DNA from: Bacillus sp. HNG
Lineage (GTDB): Bacteria; Bacillota; Bacilli; Bacillales; Bacillaceae_L
DNA length: 64,000 nucleotides
Direction: 5' to 3'
Assembly (NCBI RefSeq): GCF_003400205.1
Contig: NZ_QUQV01000010.1
Span: 62,001 to 126,000, forward strand
Below the pieces are notes generated by a model. It was not told the DNA's origin, did not search any database, and saw only the letters and a program-made list of their open reading frames with translations. The translations under genes were made by a program, and so were the position numbers. This document shows positions 36,032-44,662 of the stretch, piece after piece (within the stretch, counting starts at the first letter, position 1; each line of letters starts with the position of its first letter).

Positions 36032-36131
36032 ATTCCATGGGAGACGTGGGGATATACAATGAACATAGAAGAGTCTGTTTGGAGAGCGATTGTGACTTTC
36101 TGAACAAACCAATATCCAAAAAGCTGGTGAT

Positions 36132-36959
36132 ATGGTGATTAGTCAAATTTTAGATGGTTTTAGTTTTCACTCCCAATGGAACGGGGGAGTCATCTTTTTT
36201 ACCCTGATTTTAATTGTCTTATATATGTTCCTATTACCAACTCCAAAGGATCACCCAAAGTATAAATCGATTGCGTTTGCAGGAAGTATGTTATTGATTC
36301 TTTTTTCTGTCGGGAGTCCGTTGAATCTATTGGGACGCATGTTGTTTCGTGCCCACATTATCCAGATTGTCGTCGTCCTTCTTATCGCAGCGCCGTTACT
36401 CGTGATCGGAATAAAAACAAACCTACTTGAAATAAAAAAAAATAATGGTGTGAAAAAAGTATATCGTTTTCTCACTCATCCAGTGTTCGTGATTATTTTA
36501 TTTCATGGTTTGTTTATTTTATACCATGTTCCAGTAGTGTTTGACTGGATTCGAACAGGGTATTTTACAAATTATTTCTTTTTGGTGGGGTTAATTTTGG
36601 CGGCGGCGCTCTTGTGGTGGCCAATCGTCGGCCCAATTAAAGAAGAAGATAAGATAACCTTCAAACAAAAGCTTATATATATAGTAGTCAATATTGTGTT
36701 GTTTGTACCAGTGACACTCTTTTTATGGCTATCAAATACCGAGTTATACTCAGTCTACAGCGACACAAGTCAAATGCTTGCAGCGTTAGCATTGTGTATG
36801 CCTTTCGGTGAGGAGATTCCACCAGATTTATTGGAAACATTGCTCCCATATCCACCGATAAGTGAACAAAAGAACGGAGCGATTATTCTATTTATCTCAC
36901 AAGCCTTGATTTTTGGCTTAAGCACAGTATGGTTGTATATGAAAAAAGGCAGGAAGTGA
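36132..36959 (+). CDS. ctaG: Cytochrome oxidase assembly protein, CtaG (caa3) type
   Basis: The 275-residue protein has seven predicted membrane helices and the CtaG_caa3 pattern: RAHIIQIVVVLLIAAPLLVIG, FLTHPVFVIILFHGLFILYHVP and QMLAALALCMPF. In Bacillus, this type is needed for caa3 oxidase maturation. No caa3 structural genes are in the window; qoxABCD lies 20 kb away. A terminator follows. Confidence 0.85.
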   Translation: MVISQILDGFSFHSQWNGGVIFFTLILIVLYMFLLPTPKDHPKYKSIAFAGSMLLILFSVGSPLNLLGRMLFRAHIIQIVVVLLIAAPLLVIGIKTNLLEIKKNNGVKKVYRFLTHPVFVIILFHGLFILYHVPVVFDWIRTGYFTNYFFLVGLILAAALLWWPIVGPIKEEDKITFKQKLIYIVVNIVLFVPVTLFLWLSNTELYSVYSDTSQMLAALALCMPFGEEIPPDLLETLLPYPPISEQKNGAIILFISQALIFGLSTVWLYMKKGRK

Positions 36960-36971
36960 ATTCCTGCCTTT
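36945..36971. terminator. Bidirectional terminator
   Basis: AAAGGCAGGAA (36945-36955) pairs with TTCCTGCCTTT (36961-36971). The T-run is best on the minus strand, closing the convergent gene. Confidence 0.82.
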
Positions 36972-36977
36972 AGCTAT

Positions 36978-38024
36978 TTAGTGTAGTTTCCCGATATAGG
37001 CTAAGTCTGAAACCTCGTTTGAGTCGGTGGAGCCATCAAGGATTTTTCGAATGTCCTGGAGGGCATCCTGCAAACTAATTGTTTCCCCTTTTTTACCGGT
37101 AAAAGCTTCGGCTACATAAAAAGGCTGGGTCAAATACGCCTCAAGGCGCTCACCGCGCTTGTAAGTTTGAACCTCTGTTTCCGGAAGTTTCTCAAGTCCG
37201 TGCACAGTCACAAGTGAACGAAGCTCTCGGTATCTACGAAGTAGCTTTTTGGCACGCTGTTGGATCGTGAAATGAGTTTGGTCTAGGTGCGCCCCTTCAA
37301 GAACGGAAGAGGTAGAGTATACTGGGTTAACGGCAGGAAATTGATGTCTAGCAGTGAGGTCAGCGTCAAATTGCCATAATGTTTCTAGTGGTCCAAATGG
37401 CACGTCTTCATCGACAACGTCCCCTTTTAAATCAACTAGGATGGTCGTGACAGAATCAACTCCGATTGAATGCAATTTTTCTTGTAGGGTTTGAATTTCT
37501 CCAGTGATGACATGAGAGCGATCTGCTGCAAAGGCAACTTCTTTTGTCTTCCCTAGCTTTGCAATTTCTTCATACGCTTCTTTAATGGTTCTAGCCTGGA
37601 TTTGAACTACATCTAGAATATCATTTACTTCTGGATGATCTCCTTCCGGTAAAAGTAAAACGGTTGCAAAATCATTGTTGTGTAAACGATGAAATAATTC
37701 TGCAAGTACTACAAGCTGCCCCATTCCAGGACGTGCAACAAGACCGACCGTACCACCTTTTGCTAATGGAGCAAAGACATCAAGCGTTTTAATCCCAGTT
37801 TCAATCATTTCAATTTTCTCCCCTCGAATTAATAATTCATCCAAACTACATTCAGCTAAATCAGCAAGTGCCACTAATGTGCGCACTTCTGCACGACCAA
37901 CGGGAATCTTTCCAGTACACAGATTTGAGACAGTGGCCGGACGTAATCCCACAGAGCGTGCCGCAGTTGTTAAATTGGGTACTCTTCTGCGGAGCAACGA
38001 TACATTAAGTCGAATATCTTCCAA
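36978..38024 (-). CDS. HTH protein fused to a degenerate F1-ATPase beta-like domain
   Basis: The 348-residue protein begins with an Xre-type helix-turn-helix (about residues 17-40, TTAARSVGLRPATVSNL). From residue 74 it follows F1 beta/V-type catalytic subunits: IETGIKTLDVFAPLAKGG, FPAVNPVYSTSSVL (229-242), RAKKLLRRYRELRSLVTVHGLEKL (257-280) and TQPFYVAEAFTGKKG (299-313). The Walker A position reads ARPGMGQL (97-104), so the Lys and Thr of GGAGVGKT are Gln and Leu. The core is shortened by some 100 residues, and catalysis is unlikely. TTG 38024 follows AGGAGGTG by six bases. It is probably a regulator that uses the ATPase fold as a sensor or scaffold. Confidence 0.85.
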   Translation of the reverse strand: MEDIRLNVSLLRRRVPNLTTAARSVGLRPATVSNLCTGKIPVGRAEVRTLVALADLAECSLDELLIRGEKIEMIETGIKTLDVFAPLAKGGTVGLVARPGMGQLVVLAELFHRLHNNDFATVLLLPEGDHPEVNDILDVVQIQARTIKEAYEEIAKLGKTKEVAFAADRSHVITGEIQTLQEKLHSIGVDSVTTILVDLKGDVVDEDVPFGPLETLWQFDADLTARHQFPAVNPVYSTSSVLEGAHLDQTHFTIQQRAKKLLRRYRELRSLVTVHGLEKLPETEVQTYKRGERLEAYLTQPFYVAEAFTGKKGETISLQDALQDIRKILDGSTDSNEVSDLAYIGKLH

Positions 38025-38134
38025 ATTTTACACCTCCTGTTACTTTTTAGAGTAAACTAAATTTCGTTATAATGCAATAGGTAATTTCGTTGTAGAGTAA
38101 TTTTTTTTACTTTATCTTGTTGTGTGGTTGCTAA
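38025..38134 (-). promoter_or_regulatory. Control region of the HTH/F1-beta-like gene with direct repeats
   Basis: On the plus strand, ATTTCGTT occurs at 38061-38068 and 38084-38091 (23 bp apart) and AGAGTAA at 38049-38055 and 38094-38100. On the minus strand the ACGAAAT repeats flank a possible -10 (TATAAC). They are candidate operator sites for the protein itself. Confidence 0.45.
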
Positions 38135-38215
38135 CGCCGATAGAAACGAATTATCGTCGATAGAATGAAAATAACGCCGATAGAACAGAAATAACGCCAA
38201 TAGCCACTTCGGAAA
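38135..38215. repeat. 20-bp tandem array
   Basis: CGCCGATAG or close variants recur at 38135, 38155, 38175 and 38195, an exact 20-bp period. The unit sequence is unrelated to the 20-bp array at 62512. Confidence 0.85.
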
Positions 38216-38273
38216 CCCTCAATGATTGTTCATTATAATTATAAGTAAATCCAGCGATGGAACCAAAAAGGAG

Positions 38274-38560
38274 TAATCTTACCCTCACATGCGAAATGTG
38301 AACCCAGTGGTGGTATGAAAAAAGCGTAATCGTACCATCACTCTCGAAAAGTAAACCCAGTGATGGTACGATAAGGGTGTAATCGTACCATCACATGTGA
38401 AAAGTGAACTCAGTGACGGTACGAAAAATGCGTAATCGTACCATCACATTTGAAAAGTGAACCCAGTGACGATACGAAAAAGGTGTACTCGTGCAATCGC
38501 CAATAGCCCTCAAAAAGCAGGTTCAGTGTGGGAACACAAGCATGTAACCATACCCTAACC
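38274..38560. repeat. 53-bp tandem array
   Basis: TAATC (TACTC in the last unit) recurs at 38274, 38327, 38380, 38433 and 38486, an exact 53-bp period; the end is degenerate. Units contain CGTACCATCAC...GTGATGGTACG-type inverted repeats. The rest of the interval up to 38688 shows no gene. Confidence 0.9.
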
Positions 38561-38688
38561 GAACAAAACTATCTACCCAATAGTGTAAACCCAAGACAAA
38601 TCTCCCCAATCGTTCAAACCAACAACCCTAAAGAATACAGCCACCATCCATACCCCATACTAAATATAAAAAACGTGAAGGAGCTATC

Positions 38689-39276
38689 ATGACCGAAATC
38701 CTAGACGAATCATTTTTTCAGCAACCTACATTAGAACTTGCCAAAGCTCTACTTGGCTGCAAGCTAGTAAAACACAGCAACCAAGGCATCGCATCGGGCT
38801 ACATCGTCGAAACGGAAGCTTATAAAGGTCCGGAAGATCGAGCGGCACACTCATATCAAAACAGGCGGACAAAGCGGACAGAGGTGATGTTCGGCAAGTC
38901 TGGATATGTCTACACCTACCAAATGCATACCCATTGTCTTGTAAATGTTGTTTGCAACGAAATCGACAAACCTGAAGCCATTTTAATTAGAGCTGTTGAA
39001 CCAGTTGACGGAATTGACCTGATGTATGAACGACGAGGGCAAATGCCAGCCAAGAACCTAACAAACGGCCCTGGAAAATTAACAAAGGCATTAGGAATTA
39101 CAATGGAGGATTATGGACGCCCATTTTTTGAGCCTCCTATATATATAGCAAAGGGCTATTCACCGGAAAACATTTCTACCGGTCCCCGAATTGGAATTGA
39201 AAATACAGGAGAGGCAAAGGAGTATCCTTGGCGCTTTTGGGTCACGGACAATCTCTATGTATCCCGCAAAAGATAA
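38689..39276 (+). CDS. DNA-3-methyladenine glycosylase (Aag/MPG family)
   Basis: The 195-residue base-excision repair enzyme removes alkylated purines. Family motifs are LAKALLGCKLV, the catalytic Glu in VETEAYKGPEDRAAHSY, and NGPGKLTKALGI. GAAGGAG lies upstream of the ATG. It is a single gene with a terminator. Confidence 0.94.
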   Translation: MTEILDESFFQQPTLELAKALLGCKLVKHSNQGIASGYIVETEAYKGPEDRAAHSYQNRRTKRTEVMFGKSGYVYTYQMHTHCLVNVVCNEIDKPEAILIRAVEPVDGIDLMYERRGQMPAKNLTNGPGKLTKALGITMEDYGRPFFEPPIYIAKGYSPENISTGPRIGIENTGEAKEYPWRFWVTDNLYVSRKR

Positions 39277-39307
39277 GGGTTTGCTCACAAGGAGCATACC
39301 CTTTTTG
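39277..39307 (+). terminator. Terminator after the glycosylase gene
   Basis: GGGTTTGCTC (39277-39286) pairs with GAGCATACCC (39292-39301), followed by a T-run. Confidence 0.85.
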
Positions 39308-39420
39308 CATCTAAAGCTTACTCCCTCTAAGCCTCAGGTCCTAGTGAAAAATATAACTGGGGCTCATTATAGCAAAACAAGAATCAGGATAAGATTGAAT
39401 CATGAAAGGAGGAAGTAAAC

Positions 39421-39768
39421 ATGAAAAAGTTCGGATTGTTTATTCTTGGAGGTATCGCAGCGATTGTGCTTTTATCACATGTTGGCCCAATGATTGGTCT
39501 AGCAATTAGCTTAGCGATTCTGTATTTTGCATTTAAAAAGTTTATGAAAACTGACTCAACAGTAGGTAAGGTGATTTGGGCGATTATCGGAGTTCTTGCA
39601 CTAACAGCGTCCGCTTCAAATGTACCTGCGATTCTAGGGCTAGTGGCTGCATACATCCTATACGTTGTCATTAAAAACTGGAAAAGAGAAAAGCACCAAG
39701 TCGTGACTGAATCATCTGACCCATTCACAAACTTTGAAAAACAATGGGCTGAATTAAACAAACATTAA
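39421..39768 (+). CDS. liaI: LiaI-like membrane protein
   Basis: The 115-residue protein has up to four short hydrophobic helices and a charged tail. It is assigned from its place as first gene of a lia-type operon, directly before liaH. In B. subtilis LiaI recruits LiaH to the membrane under envelope stress. AAAGGAGG precedes the start. A CTCAGGTCCTAGTGA segment near 39332 could be part of a LiaR site but is not verified. Confidence 0.75.
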   Translation: MKKFGLFILGGIAAIVLLSHVGPMIGLAISLAILYFAFKKFMKTDSTVGKVIWAIIGVLALTASASNVPAILGLVAAYILYVVIKNWKREKHQVVTESSDPFTNFEKQWAELNKH

Positions 39769-39810
39769 TATCTAAAGCAAACCACCAAATTAAAAAGGAG
39801 ATTGATACAA

Positions 39811-40458
39811 ATGGCAAACTTATTAACTCGTATAAAGGACACAATTTTAGCAGATTTTCACGGCATTTTAGATGAAAAAGAAAAGAAAAATCCGATTGCA
39901 CTGCTTAATCAGTACTTACGTCAATGTGAGGCGGAGGTTGAAAAGGTACGAAAGCTTGTAGAGCGTCAGCATTCCCTAAAGGATCAATTTGCAAGAGAGC
40001 ATCGTGAGGCGGCAGCCCTAGCTGAAAAACGTAAATATCAAGCGGGTGTGGCACAGCAAGCTGGCGAAACGGAATTATATGAATTCGCTGTTCAGGAGCA
40101 GGTTGCATATGAGGAACGCGCTGCTAAATTACAGGAAGCTTTACAAAATGCAGGAACAGAACTCATTGGGCTTGAGAAGAAATATGAGGAAATGAAACAT
40201 AAGCTGAAGGATATGCATATTAAACGCATGGAATTAATGGGGCGCGAAAACATTGCACGTGCCAATCATCGTATGAATCAGGTGCTTGACACAAATGCAT
40301 ATACAAATAAATCAGCAAGAACGTTTGAAGAGATGGAATCTTATCTGGATCGACTAGAGAACCAAGTAAATTCCTCTTACCATCGCAACACAATTGATGC
40401 AAGAATAGCTCAGCTCGAAAAACAAGTAAAAAATGAAGAAACACATTCTATTTCATAG
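39811..40458 (+). CDS. liaH: PspA/IM30-family envelope stress protein LiaH
   Basis: The 215-residue protein is almost wholly coiled coil, with the PspA-family N-terminus (ANLLTRIKDTILADFHGILDE). Such proteins oligomerise on stressed membranes. ATG 39811 is chosen because AAAAAGGAG lies ten bases upstream, while TTG 39802 is too close. A very stable hairpin follows, which may set a high liaIH to liaFSR ratio. Confidence 0.9.
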   Translation: MANLLTRIKDTILADFHGILDEKEKKNPIALLNQYLRQCEAEVEKVRKLVERQHSLKDQFAREHREAAALAEKRKYQAGVAQQAGETELYEFAVQEQVAYEERAAKLQEALQNAGTELIGLEKKYEEMKHKLKDMHIKRMELMGRENIARANHRMNQVLDTNAYTNKSARTFEEMESYLDRLENQVNSSYHRNTIDARIAQLEKQVKNEETHSIS

Positions 40459-40476
40459 TCAAAACATGGTATTCTA

Positions 40477-40505
40477 AAGAAGACGTAGACAATCTACGTC
40501 TTCTT
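40477..40505 (+). terminator. Strong hairpin between liaH and liaF
   Basis: AAGAAGACGTAGA (40477-40489) pairs perfectly with TCTACGTCTTCTT (40493-40505) around a 3-base loop. There is no good T-run, so partial termination or a transcript-stabilising role are both possible. Confidence 0.8.
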
Positions 40506-40557
40506 ATCCCAATTTACGAATAATTCAATGCATTCAATGGAAGGGAGGCTCCGAACC

Positions 40558-41292
40558 TTGTTAGATAAAATAAAATCAGACAATCTTAATGCATTTATTC
40601 TCTTTGGAATTATTTTATTAATCATTGAAATTACATTTTTTAATGGCGGGGTCATTTTCTCTTTTATCATATCGTTTGGATGTATTTATATTGGTCGTAA
40701 AAAATTGCCACGAACCTTTGGGAAAATCCTGTCTTGGTTTGGATGGATTAGTTTAGCTCTTACCATTGTAGGAATGATGACAGTCAAATTTTTAATACTG
40801 GCAGTTCTGATCTATTTTCTCATTCAATTTTTTCAATCAAAGAAAAACCCTCAATATATAAAACCGGAAATAAATGAAGCGCAAAAATCATCTGCACAGG
40901 AACCGATTTTAAAGCGTCAGCCATTGTTCTGTAACAACATCTTTGGTCAACAAAAAACGCCGGAATATGTGTATGAGTGGAACGATGTGAACATTCAGTC
41001 CGGAATTGGAGATACCATTATTGATTTGAGTTACACCGTCCTACCTAAAGGTGAATCAGTCATATTTATTCGAAATGTGATTGGAAATGTTCAGGTCTTT
41101 GTTCCATACGAGATTGAAGTGAAGGTACATCACTCCGTTCTCTACGGAGCAACCACGATCTTCGAAAATCATGATGCAAAAACGCTGAATCAAACCCTTC
41201 ATTATCAGACTGAACAATATGATTATGCCGAACATAAGCTTAAAATAGTAACCGCAGTCGGCGTCGGAGATCTTGAGGTGAAACGAGCATGA
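40558..41292 (+). CDS. liaF: LiaF-like inhibitor of the LiaS kinase
   Basis: The protein has about four N-terminal membrane helices and a C-terminal beta-rich cell-wall-active-antibiotics-response domain (SGIGDTIIDLSYTVLPKGES through [10 protein letters not shown]). LiaF keeps LiaS inactive without stress. TTG 40558 follows AGGGAGG by nine bases; the ATG at 40528 lies before that site. It overlaps liaS by 4 bp. Confidence 0.85.
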   Translation: MLDKIKSDNLNAFILFGIILLIIEITFFNGGVIFSFIISFGCIYIGRKKLPRTFGKILSWFGWISLALTIVGMMTVKFLILAVLIYFLIQFFQSKKNPQYIKPEINEAQKSSAQEPILKRQPLFCNNIFGQQKTPEYVYEWNDVNIQSGIGDTIIDLSYTVLPKGESVIFIRNVIGNVQVFVPYEIEVKVHHSVLYGATTIFENHDAKTLNQTLHYQTEQYDYAEHKLKIVTAVGVGDLEVKRA

Positions 41293-42329
41293 GTACCGTA
41301 AAAAGGCAAATTATTGTTGGTATTTGTGTCTCGGTGTTTTTATTTGTACTAGCACATGTCATCGTATTTATGGCATTCCCGTTAGCTAACTGGGCTGCGC
41401 TCTGGCAAACACAACTGATGGATTTACCTTATATCATTCTCGCCATCAGCCTTAGCTTACTAGGTGGGCTTGTTTTTGGTATGTTCTCGGGAATGATATG
41501 GAGAAAACAATTGCTTTCTGTATCCAATGCAATCTATCAAATTGAACAAGGTAGGGCGCTTCCTGATTTTCCAGAAAACCAGACCGCTGAATTCACGACG
41601 ATTTGGGATCGAATAAAAAAAGTTCAAACCCATATTGCAGAACAAACAAAGCTATCGCAAAAACTTGCGAATGAAAAAGCGGAGGACCAGGAAAAGCGCA
41701 TTCAAAAAATCGTCTCCGAGGAGCGTAATCGACTAGCACGTGAACTCCATGATTCCGTGAGTCAACAGCTTTTTGCAGCATCGATGATGATGTCCGCAAT
41801 TAATGAGTCAAGGACAGGTACGGATGAACGTGAGGCCAAACAGTTTAAGCTCGTTGAGGAAATGATTCATCAATCTCAACTAGAAATGCGTGCGCTATTG
41901 CTTCATTTACGGCCCGTCGCATTAAAAGGAAAGACGCTACAGGAAGGGATCGAGGAGCTATTAGTTGAACTTGTGCAAAAAGTACCCGTCACCATTGAAA
42001 CAAAAATTGAGGACTTTCAAATTGATAAAGGGGTCGAGGACCACTTATTTCGCATCCTACAAGAGTCAGTTTCAAACACCCTCCGACATTCGAAAGCAAA
42101 TCAGTTAGAAGTCCTGTTAATTAAAAGGGATGATTTTGTGATTTTACGTATTGTGGATGACGGAATTGGATTTGATGTTGAACAAGCAAAGACAGGATCC
42201 TATGGACTCCAGAATATGTATGAACGTGCAGTTGAAATTGGCGGCACGATGCGGATTGTTAGTCTTAAAGAAAAAGGAACTCGGATAGAAGTAAAAGTAC
42301 CAATGCTAGAGGGTGAAGAAAATGATTAA
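41289..42329 (+). CDS. liaS: LiaS-like sensor histidine kinase
   Basis: The 346-residue kinase has two N-terminal membrane helices with a short loop between them, a HAMP-like linker, the HisKA_3 phosphorylation site in [20 protein letters not shown] and a C-terminal HATPase domain (DDGIGFD). This is the intramembrane-sensing type. It overlaps liaF and liaR, consistent with one translation unit. Confidence 0.92.
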   Translation: MSTVKRQIIVGICVSVFLFVLAHVIVFMAFPLANWAALWQTQLMDLPYIILAISLSLLGGLVFGMFSGMIWRKQLLSVSNAIYQIEQGRALPDFPENQTAEFTTIWDRIKKVQTHIAEQTKLSQKLANEKAEDQEKRIQKIVSEERNRLARELHDSVSQQLFAASMMMSAINESRTGTDEREAKQFKLVEEMIHQSQLEMRALLLHLRPVALKGKTLQEGIEELLVELVQKVPVTIETKIEDFQIDKGVEDHLFRILQESVSNTLRHSKANQLEVLLIKRDDFVILRIVDDGIGFDVEQAKTGSYGLQNMYERAVEIGGTMRIVSLKEKGTRIEVKVPMLEGEEND

Positions 42330-42954
42330 AGTACTATTTGTCGATGATCATGAAATGGTAAGGATTGGGGTTTCATCCTACTTATCAGCACAGCCAGATA
42401 TTGAAGTTGTTGGAGAAGCAGACGACGGGAAGGTAGCGGTGGAACTTGCGTTAGAGCTTCGACCTGATATTATTCTAATGGATCTCGTGATGAAGGAAAT
42501 GGACGGAATTGAAGCAACAAGAAGAATTATCGAGAGTTGGCCAGAAGCAAAAATCATTATCGTAACAAGTTTTATTGATGATGAAAAGGTATATCCAGCG
42601 CTTGAGGCGGGCGCAACAAGCTATATGCTGAAAACCTCAAAGGCAAGTGAAATCGCTGAAGCGGTTCGAAAAACATACCATGGACAATCGGTTTTAGAAC
42701 CAGAGGTTACTGGCAAAATGATGGTTCGGATGAGACAAAAGGATACACACCTTCCGCATGAGGAGCTAACAAACCGTGAAATGGAGATTCTACTTTTAAT
42801 TGCTGATGGGAAAACAAATCAAGAAATTGCTGATGAACTATTTATCGCTTTAAAAACAGTAAAAGTACACGTAAGCAACATATTAAGTAAGCTTGAAGTC
42901 CAAGATCGGACACAGGCAGTTATTTACGCTTTTAAACATTCTCTTGTAAAATAA
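42322..42954 (+). CDS. liaR: LiaR-like response regulator
   Basis: The protein is a NarL/LuxR-type regulator: receiver domain with phospho-acceptor Asp54 ([12 protein letters not shown]) and C-terminal HTH ([26 protein letters not shown]). ATG 42322 lies inside the end of liaS. It should activate the operon in which it lies. A terminator follows. Confidence 0.93.
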   Translation: MIKVLFVDDHEMVRIGVSSYLSAQPDIEVVGEADDGKVAVELALELRPDIILMDLVMKEMDGIEATRRIIESWPEAKIIIVTSFIDDEKVYPALEAGATSYMLKTSKASEIAEAVRKTYHGQSVLEPEVTGKMMVRMRQKDTHLPHEELTNREMEILLLIADGKTNQEIADELFIALKTVKVHVSNILSKLEVQDRTQAVIYAFKHSLVK

Positions 42955-43269
42955 GACAAAATTATATAAATTTCGACAAAAAAGCACAGATTACTACCTG
43001 TGTTTTTTATTTTTTGGTAATATATATTTATGAGATATAAGTCGTTTTACCTCATTTAGGTAAAAAGACCTATTTTGTAATTACCAAAATTTATACGATG
43101 AAGGAAGATTTTTATACCTATACTACTATTTAGTTTGTAGGACAGATGGTATATAATTGAAAAGTCGATAATTGACGAATTTCGTCTGTGACTTTAGTAC
43201 CTTTTTTGTAATTTAAAAAGGATTTTTGCATATATATATAGAAATATAAGGAAAAATGGAGAAAAAGAG
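42955..43269 (+). promoter_or_regulatory. Interval between liaR and the HD-GYP gene
   Basis: CACAG/CTGTG with flanking A and T runs (42978-43008) forms the liaR terminator. TTCGACAA at 42972-42979 is a perfect Spo0A box on the minus strand and TTGACGAA at 43172-43179 is one mismatch from it. TATAAT at 43152-43157 with TGG just before it resembles an extended -10 for the HD-GYP gene; no good -35 is seen. Confidence 0.5.
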
Positions 43270-44430
43270 ATGCAGAAGATGAAAATTAAATCTACAATTC
43301 TTAGCAGTGAAGAAAAAGGTACTTTAAAATGGTTTTTAACGCTTTTTTACTTAATTATGATTGTTTATGACTTATTCTATTATATTATTTATCCTAAATT
43401 TATTACGGGTACAGCCCCAGGGTTACCAAGTAAATTTGGATATGTAGTCTATTTTATAATGTTTATGCTAATTCCTATAGCAATCTATTTGAGTAAAAAA
43501 GACAAACTTTACTTAGTTAAGTACTTAGTAGTTATAGCATATATGATACTATCGATTTGCAATGATCTCTCATACTATTTAATTAGTGAAGCAGAGTACA
43601 AAAGTGGTAATATTGCAGAAATGATTGTAGTGTTATTTTCACCAATTTTTGTAAGTACGCGTTTCTTTTATATTGTTTCAATAGGCGCGCTAGTTAGATA
43701 TTTATTAACAGGGGCAATTCTCCAAACAACTGAAGTATTTTTTCCAATGTTAATTACTGCTCTTTTTTCAATAATTGCACTTATCTTTTTGTTCAGATTC
43801 AAGTCCTATGTAAATGCAGTAAAAACATCATATGATGAACAGTTAGAAGGAATGGTTAAAGGTGTTATCGCTGCGCTAGAATTAAAGGACCCTTATACTA
43901 GAGGTCATAGTGAAAGGGTTGCTAGTTATGCATTATCTCTAGCAAAAGAAGTAAAACAGTTTACGAATGAAGAATTAGTAGCATTTAATTACGCATGTTT
44001 ACTTCACGATATAGGTAAGGTTAATATTCCTGACCAAATTTTAATGAAGCCTTCTAAACTAACAAATGAAGAATTTGAGATTATTAAGACTCATCCAGTT
44101 GTTGGTGCAGAAGCTGTTAAAAATATTGAAGGCCTTAAGGGAAATATTTGTGTCATTCGCTCCCATCATGAAAGATGGGATGGCAAAGGGTATCCTGATA
44201 ATTTACAGGGCGAAAATATTCCCTTACTTGCTAGAATCGTAGCGATTGCTGATGCCTTCGATGCAATGACATCCTCTCGTTCCTACCGAAATGCACTTCC
44301 TGCTGAAGAAGCATATAAGAGAATTATTGAGGGGAAAGGTACTCAATTTGACCCAAATCTTGTAGAAGAATTTAAAAAGGTTTTTCCATCATGGGAAGTA
44401 GTTACTAAAAAACATGATGATATATTATAA
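43270..44430 (+). CDS. Membrane-sensor HD-GYP phosphodiesterase
   Basis: The 386-residue protein has about five to six membrane helices (residues 20-180) and an HD-GYP domain. The catalytic residues are present: His246-Asp247 (LLHDIGK), His299-His300 and GYP at 307-309 (HHERWDGKGYP). HD-GYP enzymes mostly degrade cyclic di-GMP. The sensor half, including KSGNIAEMIVVLFSPIF (111-127), is homologous to that of the kinase at 45933. A tiny peptide gene follows 33 bp downstream and probably shares its transcript. Confidence 0.9.
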   Translation: MQKMKIKSTILSSEEKGTLKWFLTLFYLIMIVYDLFYYIIYPKFITGTAPGLPSKFGYVVYFIMFMLIPIAIYLSKKDKLYLVKYLVVIAYMILSICNDLSYYLISEAEYKSGNIAEMIVVLFSPIFVSTRFFYIVSIGALVRYLLTGAILQTTEVFFPMLITALFSIIALIFLFRFKSYVNAVKTSYDEQLEGMVKGVIAALELKDPYTRGHSERVASYALSLAKEVKQFTNEELVAFNYACLLHDIGKVNIPDQILMKPSKLTNEEFEIIKTHPVVGAEAVKNIEGLKGNICVIRSHHERWDGKGYPDNLQGENIPLLARIVAIADAFDAMTSSRSYRNALPAEEAYKRIIEGKGTQFDPNLVEEFKKVFPSWEVVTKKHDDIL

Positions 44431-44463
44431 GGTTAATAGGTTATTTTGAAAGGAGGGGAGAGT

Positions 44464-44538
44464 ATGAAAATCAGAAAGCTAAAAAAACTAAAAACAACTT
44501 GCTGGTGGTGCCCATGGACACCAAGAACACCATTGTAA
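44464..44538 (+). CDS. 24-residue Cys/Trp-rich peptide, candidate signal or RiPP precursor
   Basis: The frame encodes 24 residues: a very basic N-terminus with six Lys and one Arg in the first ten residues, then the C-terminal segment CWWCPWTPRTPL. AAAGGAGG at 44449-44456 lies seven bases before the ATG, one of the best ribosome sites in the window, and a strong terminator follows directly. Next door is an M50 protease with an RRE-like domain, as in peptide maturation loci such as yyd. Processing or a disulfide in the CWWC part is likely but not shown. Confidence 0.78.
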   Translation: MKIRKLKKLKTTCWWCPWTPRTPL

Positions 44539-44548
44539 TATTTATTTT

Positions 44549-44583
44549 GGATGCTTACTTTAAAGTGCGCATCCTCTTTTTTT
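44549..44583 (+). terminator. Terminator after the peptide gene
   Basis: GGATGC (44549-44554) pairs with GCATCC (44569-44574), the inner ACTTTAAAGT is itself palindromic, and a T-run follows. It separates the peptide transcript from the protease gene. Confidence 0.9.
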
Positions 44584-44620
44584 GTCCTAAAATATCTATT
44601 CGAATATAAAGGTCAAAAAA

Positions 44621-44629
44621 TGTTATAAT
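44621..44629 (+). promoter_or_regulatory. Extended -10 promoter of the protease gene
   Basis: TG-T-TATAAT forms an extended -10 element. Transcription would start near 44636, which places the translation start downstream of it and supports TTG 44663. Confidence 0.6.
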
Positions 44630-44662
44630 TTGTTTATTAAAACAAATATTAGGGTGAATGTA

